Shown in pieces: positions 17,506 through 22,581 of a DNA stretch of 22,581 nucleotides. Below the pieces are notes generated by a model, which saw nothing but the letters and a program-made list of their open reading frames with translations, did not search any database and was not told the origin of the DNA. The translations under genes and the position numbers were made by a program. Every line of letters starts with the position of its first letter. Positions within the stretch are counted from its first letter, which is position 1. Source of the DNA: Rhizophagus sp. LPA8_4_AMF (lineage: Eukaryota > Glomeromycota > Glomeromycetes > Glomerales > Glomeraceae); assembly GCA_021464525.1 (NCBI GenBank), contig JADRCO010001099.1, forward strand, positions 1-22,581. Reading direction: 5' to 3'.

Positions 17506-17684
17506 TAATCCAGTTTTTTAATATGATACAAATATTATTCAGCGAGTTCTAAATTGAAATCAGTTCTGTTTCAATTACCCATAATTATTTGTGTGATATT
17601 TGTTGTTGTTAGTTAAAGAAAGATTATTTGGCACACCCTTAAAAGGTGGCAAAGTTGAGAATGGTCGCCCGAAAGAAAAAAAAT

Positions 17685-17712
17685 TTGTTGATAACAGTTA
17701 AAACTATATAAT
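17685..17712 (+). promoter_or_regulatory. probable promoter of pcm
   Basis: TTGTTG (17685-17690), a 16-base spacer and an exact TATAAT (17707-17712). The -10 box lies inside a small inverted repeat AACTA-TATAA-TAGTT, which could be a regulator site. It leaves a 5' leader of about 90 bases before the pcm ATG. The rest of 17506-17807 shows nothing clear. Confidence 0.45.
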
Positions 17713-17807
17713 AGTTCAGTCTTTTATAAAATAAAAAATAATTCTAGACTAATAATTCAATTAAGAAACTAGATTGCTATCTCTACCAATTGCTAAAAAT
17801 AAAAAAT

Positions 17808-18413
17808 ATGACTATTCCTTATCCTCAATTAGAAACTGAAGGAATTAAAAACCAAAAAATTTTACAAGCCATCCGCCGATTACCAAGAGAATTGTTTGTT
17901 TCAGAAAATTTTAAAGAAAGTGCCTATGTAAATTCACCTTTACCAATTGATTGCGGACAAACCATCTCCCAACCTTTTATTGTTGCCTACATGAGTGAAA
18001 AATTATCTCTAAAAAACACCGATAAAGTATTAGAAATTGGCACCGGTAGCGGTTTTCAAACTGCGGTATTGGCTCAATTAGTTTCCGAAGTGTATACAGT
18101 AGAAATTTATCCCGAACTTGGTCAAAAAGCCCAACGATTATTAAATAAATTAGGTTATCAGAATATTAAATATCGTATCGGAGATGGAAAATTAGGCTGG
18201 GAAAACTTTGCCCCATTTGATAAAATTATTATCACTGCTGCTACCCTCGAAATCCCTTTCTTGCTAGTCAAGCAGTTAAAAATTGGTGGCAAAATGCTTT
18301 TACCCCTCGCTAATAATTGAGGTGAGCAAGATTTAATTTTGATAACTAAAATCCAGACCGGAAAAATTGCACAAAAACAACTTATTCCAGTGCGATTTGT
18401 GCCATTATTGTAA
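17808..18413 (+). CDS. pcm: protein-L-isoaspartate O-methyltransferase
   Basis: A 201-residue SAM-dependent enzyme that methylates damaged L-isoaspartyl residues so that they can be repaired. Landmarks are PLPIDCGQTISQPFIVAYM (residues 44-62, the family substrate-binding stretch), motif I VLEIGTGSGFQTAVLAQL (74 onward), YTVEIYPEL, GDGKLGW, and LKIGGKMLLPL. The ATG at 17808 is preferred over a TTG 18 bases upstream. One TGA (LANNW) is read as Trp; under the standard code the last 31 or so residues would be lost. The C-terminus QKQLIPVRFVPLL is typical. This enzyme is uncommon in mycoplasmas. The gene is first in a plus-strand series with the PEBP remnant and rpsN. Confidence 0.93.
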
Positions 18414-18422
18414 AATTTTTTT

Positions 18423-18668
18423 ATGAAGTTAATCAGTTCCGCATTTCAGAATGAAGGTAATATTCCTACCCGTTATACTTGTGATGGTGAAAATGTTTCA
18501 CCGGAAACTAAATTGGGGAAAAATAGTTGAGATAAAACTGAATATGGCGGTGCTTGTCTGCCAGATAGACAAAACTGCTATTTTTTTAGGTTATACGCTT
18601 TAAGTCATCGTTTAGATTTGCCTAACAGGTTTGCCAAAAAAAATATTAGAAAACATAAAATGGTTTAG
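18423..18668 (+). pseudogene. YbhB/YbcL (PEBP) family gene with internal deletion
   Basis: An 81-residue frame that joins the two ends of a PEBP-family (Raf-kinase-inhibitor-like) protein. Residues 1-27 match the N-terminus, MKLISSAFQNEGNIPTRYTC and DGENVSPE; what follows matches the C-terminal half: KLGKNSWDKTEYGGACLPD, RYFF-like CYFFRLYAL, and LDLP. The middle of the protein, about 70 residues including the DPDAP and HW ligand-pocket motifs, is missing, though the frame is still open. Normal members are about 150-180 residues. The protein would lack its binding site, so I call it a remnant; a short expressed product cannot be ruled out. It starts 9 bases after pcm. Confidence 0.75.
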
Positions 18669-18700
18669 TAACCAAATTAGTAAAATTAATATATAAGATA

Positions 18701-18886
18701 ATGCCACGCAAAGCCTTAATAATTAAAGCCCAAAAACCACAAAAATATTCTACTCGGGAATACAAACGTTGTCGTGAGTGTGGTCGTTCGCGAGGAAAAG
18801 TTGCTAAAATTATAATTTGTCGTATTCATTTTCGGGAAGGCGTCTATCAGGGTTTATTGCCAGGCTGACGCAAAAGTTCTCGTTAA
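18701..18886 (+). CDS. rpsN: 30S ribosomal protein S14, zinc-binding (type Z)
   Basis: A 61-residue S14 of the short, zinc-binding type, which binds the 3' domain of 16S rRNA. It starts PRKALIIKAQKPQKYSTREY and has RCRECGRSRGK, IICRIHFREGVYQGLLPG-W-RKSSR. The first zinc pair is C-x2-C; the second is C-x2-H, so the usual fourth Cys is His. The penultimate block contains TGA read as Trp, at a place where most S14 have a small aliphatic residue. The gene stands away from the ribosomal operon where S14 usually lies. No Shine-Dalgarno sequence is seen. Confidence 0.93.
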
Positions 18887-18906
18887 ATTAGCGGGTAATT
18901 TTAAAC

Positions 18907-19146
18907 ATGATATGCCGAAAATGCCACCGGGAAATTACCAAAAGCGAAGCGATTTGAAAAAAGCGAGCCCCGCTTTGGCGAGCCAGCCCGTTCTCTACGG
19001 GGTGGGGATTTTACTCGGGCTATTTTTGCCGAAAATGTGCCGTTGAAACAAAGAAAAATAAGCGTTTGTTACTCGTTTTTCTTTTTATTTTTTTGTTAGA
19101 AGGTATTTTTATTAGTATTATTTGCTTAATTATGTTATATAATTAA
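18907..19146 (+). CDS. small zinc-ribbon protein with C-terminal membrane segment
   Basis: A 79-residue protein: CRKCHREITKSEAIWKK at the N-terminus, a 30-residue stretch coded by unusually G+C-rich DNA, YFCRKCAVETKKNKR, and a C-terminal hydrophobic helix (LLLVFLFIFLLEGIFISIICLI). Two CxxC pairs suggest one zinc ribbon facing the cytoplasm next to the membrane. One TGA is read as Trp. The G+C-rich part (about 18950-19020) contains two copies of GCGAGCC 15 bases apart and a CCCGT/ACGGG hairpin, unlike the flanking DNA. The gene follows rpsN by 20 bases. It resembles the 17230-17505 protein in Cys spacing, with the membrane helix moved to the other end. Confidence 0.68.
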
Positions 19147-19323
19147 TAAGGAGCAAAAGTTAAATTTGGGTAGTAAGTAGTGAAAAATCAAGCAGAAATT
19201 ATTAATTTTTGGTGTAATTTAGTAGAAAAATTTTCTCCTTGTATTTCTCTTTTTTTACCTAAAATCTTTCCCTAACTCCTATTTTTTAATCTTCCTCCGA
19301 AAAATCCCGTATATGTTTTAGTT

Positions 19324-19779
19324 TTATTTCCTTTTTCGCAATTTTCTTTTTTTTCGCCGATATCACCAATAAGTTAGTAAAAGGAGCAAAACCGCTAAAA
19401 ATACCAGCAAAATTAGTCAAATTATTCAGTGTTTATTTTCCTCTCCAGCCGGTTTACTTTCCGACTTGATAGAAGTTCGTTCTCCCTCTTTTACTCACTC
19501 TTTTTTGCTTGGGTCTCAGACAATTCAGTCCCCAGAAACCCAAAAACCGTCAGAATATTTTTCCCTTATTTCTTGTTTAGAAATATGTCTTTTTACCTCC
19601 TGGGTATCGCAAGGTCAATTCCGAAAATTTTTTTCCTGTTCTTTTCAGCAATTTTGGCAAAAAATTTTCTCTTTTCTCCCCATTCCAAAATCGTCCTTTT
19701 TCTTTTCCCAGGCTTCGTAATAAATTTTTCCTACTTCACCTACATCTTTAGAACAGAAACTACACTTGGCTATTTCCAT
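19324..19779 (-). CDS. zinc-ribbon protein with C-terminal membrane anchor
   Basis: A 151-residue protein: KCSFCSKDVG (C6, C9), IFCQNCWKEQEKNFRNWPC (C42, C45), a Trp-rich middle (GFWVSGDWIVWDPSKKEWV), a charged linker, a transmembrane helix at about 112-135 (HWIIWLILLVFLAVLLLTYWW), and a tail of Arg and Lys (RRKKRKLRKRK). Nine or so TGA codons are read as Trp, so the gene is invisible under the standard code. The Cys-x2-Cys-Trp block and the GFWV...KKEWV region look like parts of the phase-variable protein at 13083-13805, so I regard them as paralogues. The topology would put the zinc ribbon outside or inside depending on insertion; the basic tail favours a cytoplasmic C-terminus. Function unknown. 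Confidence 0.75.
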
Positions 19780-19814
19780 ATATATTTATAAATTATTTTT
19801 TATTCTAAAAAGAT

Positions 19815-21062
19815 TTAGGTATTTAACCAATTAATAATCCATGCCACCACTTTTTCTTTTTTCACTAGAAAATCTTGCTTCGTTTGACAATTTTTTATTA
19901 ATATTTCTCCGCTTTTTATTTCTTTTTCTCCTCCAAAAATTAATATTTTAGGCTGATAATAATCAATAATTTTTTTTCAATCTTTCATTTTTTTAATTTT
20001 TAAATTATAATCTACCACTAACGAATATTTAGCCAATTCCTTTTGCCACTTTAAAATATCCCCATAGGCTTCGAAATTAAGAGCCAAAAAAAAAATATCA
20101 ATTTGCTGGTTAATTTCTAATAATTGTAAATCGGTTAAATAATCTGCCAAGCGCTCAATTCCTATCGCCCAGCCCAAAGAAGGCAAATTAACTTCTCCTA
20201 TTTCTTGGTAAAGATTATCATAGCGACCACCGCCCAAAATTGCTTTTTCATTTCCTAAATCCACTTCAAAAACCAAACCGGTATAATAATCCAATCCACG
20301 CACTAAATAATAATCATAATGGTAAGAAAAATTAAATTTATCTAATATTTGGTTAAGGTTATTTACATAATCATTATCTTTCTCTTTTCAAGCACTTTTA
20401 TAAGAAGGGAAAGAAAATTTATTTTTACAGAACTGACAGTCCAATATTCGCAAAGGGTTAGTCTGATATCTCCGCTGGCAATCAGCACATAAAATTGGTT
20501 TATTTTTAGCAATAAAATTTTTTAACTCTTTTTTGTATTTTTCTTTGGTTTCACTATCACCTAAATAATTTAATTTAAAAGTAAAATTTTTAATTTTAAA
20601 ACTGGATAAAATATCGGCTACTAATTTTAATATCTGATAATCGGCAATAATTCCCTCGGCATTAATCAGTTCTATTCCCAACTGCCAAAATTCCCGAAAT
20701 CTCCCTTTTTGGGGTCGCTCATAGCGAAACATATTCGCCCAATAATATAATTTCAAAGGATAATTTTCTCGGACTAATTTATTTTCACAAACTAAACGCA
20801 TTACACTGGCAGTCCCTTCCGGTCGCAAAACTAAATTTCTTCCTTTTCGGTCAGTAAAATTATACATTTCTTTATGAATAATATCGGTGGTGGAACCTAA
20901 AGAACCGGTAAATAATTTTTGGGCTTCAAAAGTAGGGAAAATAATGGGCTGGTAATTATTTTTTTGTAATATTTTGGTAATTATTTGCTGAATTTTTTGG
21001 TAAATTAGCGAACGGGGTGGATAAATATCTTGGGTGCCACGGGGTTTATTAGGTAGAGGCAT
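19815..21062 (-). CDS. hisS: histidyl-tRNA synthetase
   Basis: A 415-residue class II synthetase that joins histidine to tRNA-His. It starts MPLPNKPRGTQDIYPP; motif 2 is ANMFRYERPQKGRFREFWQ; a zinc pair CADCQRRY and LDCQFCKN follows; the histidine motif is RGLDYYTGLVFE; motif 3 is ILGGGRYDNL with GWAIGIERL. A shortened anticodon-binding domain ends WIINWLNT. Two or three TGA codons are read as Trp. Length is normal for the family. The gene begins directly at the stop of the upstream zinc-ribbon membrane gene (no gap), so the two are probably translated from one message. Confidence 0.96.
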
Positions 21063-22160
21063 TTATTTTCTTTTTTTAGACCGAATTTTTTTTCGCAATC
21101 GGACTATTCCAAAAAGTAAAAGACCAATAAAAGGAAGGATAATAATTGCTGCTACTAAATAATTTTTATTATCGTTTTTCGGAGAAACTTGGTTTTTCTT
21201 ATCTTTTTCCTCATTCTCTTTTGGTGGTTTTTCTGGGTTTCCATTATTATCGGATGGGGAATTTTTATCACCTTTGATTCGGTCAGTAAAATCATTTTTT
21301 TTTGCTTTTTTTCCATCTCCCCACCCAATTTCTTCAATTGTCGTAATTTCCCCGTTCGGACCCCAGGCTGACCGCGGTAAATTATCCCGCAAAATAAATC
21401 CTTTTCCCAAGGCGGTATAACCTGAACTTTCTGCTAATTTTTCATTTTTAATTCTTTCCCGAAATTCATTAAATTTATCATGTCAAGTTTTATCACAACC
21501 CTCTCCTATTTCGTGGTGCTCTAATGGCACCACTTCGGAATGGTGTGGAGGAATTGTTTTTTTACAACCGCAATTAGCCATATTTTTATACGAACGGTCA
21601 GGATTTTTAAATACTTCTTTGGAAGCAAAAGCCAAATGGTAAGCAATGGCTTCGCACAAGATACCAGGATTATTTTTTTCTCGGTCGTTAAGTAATTCGA
21701 TTGGAAAGTAAATATTTAATAATTCCCAACCAGTTTGGGGGTCTTTATAAAAAGTAGTTTTACCATAAAAATCCATTACTCCTATTCCGTAATTTTCAGT
21801 AAACCTAATTGCTAATTTTTGGTTCGGCAATAAAATAGAAGCAATTTTTTCAATTAATTTTCTTTCCGGCTGATATTCAATTTCTTGCTCCCAAGGAATA
21901 TCTTCAATGTTTTCATCTTTAAAAATTACCTGAGCGTGGGATTTTACCTTTTCGCATTTACGGCAAAAACCTCCCCATATTTGAGTTAACGAATTAGCAG
22001 GCTTGCCATCAATTTCGCCTTTAATTTCCCTTAAATTTTTGCGAGAAATTCATTCATAAATTAATTTTCCTCCGCAATCTGGGCAATTTTCTAATGGAGG
22101 GGGGCAAATTTCTTCTTCCTTACAAGCACAAATTATTTTTATAAAACTTTCTTTATTCAT
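21063..22160 (-). CDS. multi-cysteine protein with C-terminal membrane anchor
   Basis: A 365-residue protein that I do not recognise. The N-terminus holds CAC (11-13), C19, CPDCGG (26-31) and GGFCRKCEK (about 64-72), one or two zinc ribbons. A middle domain (about 115-225) includes ENYGIGVMDFYGKTTFYKDP, AIAYHLAFASKEVF, CGCKK, and a His-rich block (PHHSEVVPLEHHEIG) that might bind metal. A low-complexity Lys/Asn/Pro linker (about 290-330) leads to a membrane helix YLVAAIIILPFIGLLLFGIV and a basic tail RLRKKIRSKKRK. The start is the first ATG after an ATTATAAT tract; no Shine-Dalgarno sequence. It overlaps nothing but abuts hisS. Same end architecture as 19324-19779. Confidence 0.75.
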
Positions 22161-22205
22161 ATTATAATATTAATTTTACTTTATTTATTTTTAAAATGTA
22201 TTATT

Positions 22206-22581
22206 ATGGTTAACTCTGAAAAAATTAAATTACCGCATGAAAAATACGAAAGAATTAAATTACCCTATGACCTTAATGAATTAGAATGGGTAATTTCTTT
22301 CAAAACCATGTTTTATCATTATGATATTTTACATAAAAATTATGAGGTTAAATTTTTGGAAACACTAGCGGGAACTGAAATAAAAGAACAATTTCCTACT
22401 TTGGGAAATTTAATGGAAAATTGGGATCAATTACCGGTTAAATTAAAGGAGGATATACGTTTTTTTGGGGGTGGCTTAATTAATCATAATTTTTTTTTCA
22501 CTCACCTGGCTAAATTTAATCCCAAACAAAAAGAATATGAATTAGCAGAAAAGGTTAATTTATCTTTGCTTAATCTTATCC
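22206..22581 (+). CDS. sod: Fe/Mn superoxide dismutase, 5' part
   Basis: The first 125 residues of an Fe/Mn superoxide dismutase, which turns superoxide into oxygen and peroxide. It has KLPYDLNELE, the first metal ligand H38 in MFYHYDILHKNYEVKFLE, LAGT, and the second ligand H94 in GGGLINHNFFFTHL. The C-terminal ligands (D-x3-H) lie beyond the right edge, so the choice between iron and manganese cannot be made. The N-terminus has about a dozen extra residues. It is transcribed divergently from the zinc-ribbon gene at 22160, with 45 A/T-rich bases between them. Such an enzyme is rare in mycoplasmas. Confidence 0.9.
   Translation, partial: MVNSEKIKLPHEKYERIKLPYDLNELEWVISFKTMFYHYDILHKNYEVKFLETLAGTEIKEQFPTLGNLMENWDQLPVKLKEDIRFFGGGLINHNFFFTHLAKFNPKQKEYELAEKVNLSLLNLI

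Noticed and set aside
19179-19274. A 31-residue frame with GTG start
   Set aside because: Too short, no support; it lies in the gap between convergent genes.
19429-19791. Plus-strand frames of 120 and 84 residues
   Set aside because: They are shadows of the minus-strand zinc-ribbon membrane gene, which has Cys pairs and an anchor.
1-22581. Insertion sequences, prophage, tRNA or rRNA genes
   Set aside because: No transposase, integrase, capsid gene, tRNA fold or rRNA segment was recognised on either strand.

Overview
The window looks like a piece of an AT-rich Mollicutes (mycoplasma-type) chromosome that reads UGA as tryptophan. In-frame TGA falls at positions that are Trp in the families concerned, most clearly in the RuvC-I motif of Cas9 (GSVG-W). 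The ribosomal protein S12 carries a mycoplasma-type insertion before its PNSA motif, and a UPF0154 (YneF) gene typical of Firmicutes and Mollicutes is present. Almost no gene has a Shine-Dalgarno sequence; the start codons follow bare A/T tracts, often ATAT-ATG. The genus cannot be fixed from the sequence. The presence of protein-isoaspartate methyltransferase and an Fe/Mn superoxide dismutase is unusual for mycoplasmas.

Layout. 1-681 (+): 3' end of rsmH, a UPF0154 membrane protein and rpmG. 864-3069 (-): a type II restriction-modification pair (endonuclease overlapping the end of the methyltransferase), then a very short alanyl-tRNA synthetase that stops after the catalytic core. 3130-11473 (-): a type II CRISPR-Cas locus in the unusual order cas9, tracrRNA, array, cas1, cas2. 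The array has 46 exact 36-nt repeats plus one degenerate terminal repeat that abuts the cas1 start codon. No csn2 or cas4 is seen, so by gene content it is closest to type II-C. 11505-12662 (-): a small unknown ORF and a DUF2130 protein.

12881-22160 is an accessory stretch rich in proteins with CxxC zinc-ribbon pairs, many with one transmembrane segment and a basic tail. One of them is split by a (GA)14 tract and looks phase variable. Another joins a CxxC segment to a HAD-type phosphatase domain. Housekeeping genes lie between them: rpsL, pcm, a PEBP-family gene with an internal deletion, rpsN and hisS. The window ends inside a superoxide dismutase gene (+).

How it fits together: the minus-strand block from 11.5 to 0.9 kb is a defence island (Cas9 adaptive immunity plus restriction-modification) in which the alaS fragment is stranded. 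The block from 12.9 to 22.2 kb holds a set of related zinc-ribbon membrane proteins of unknown job, with a repeat-driven switch in one member. That set is the best candidate here for something undescribed.
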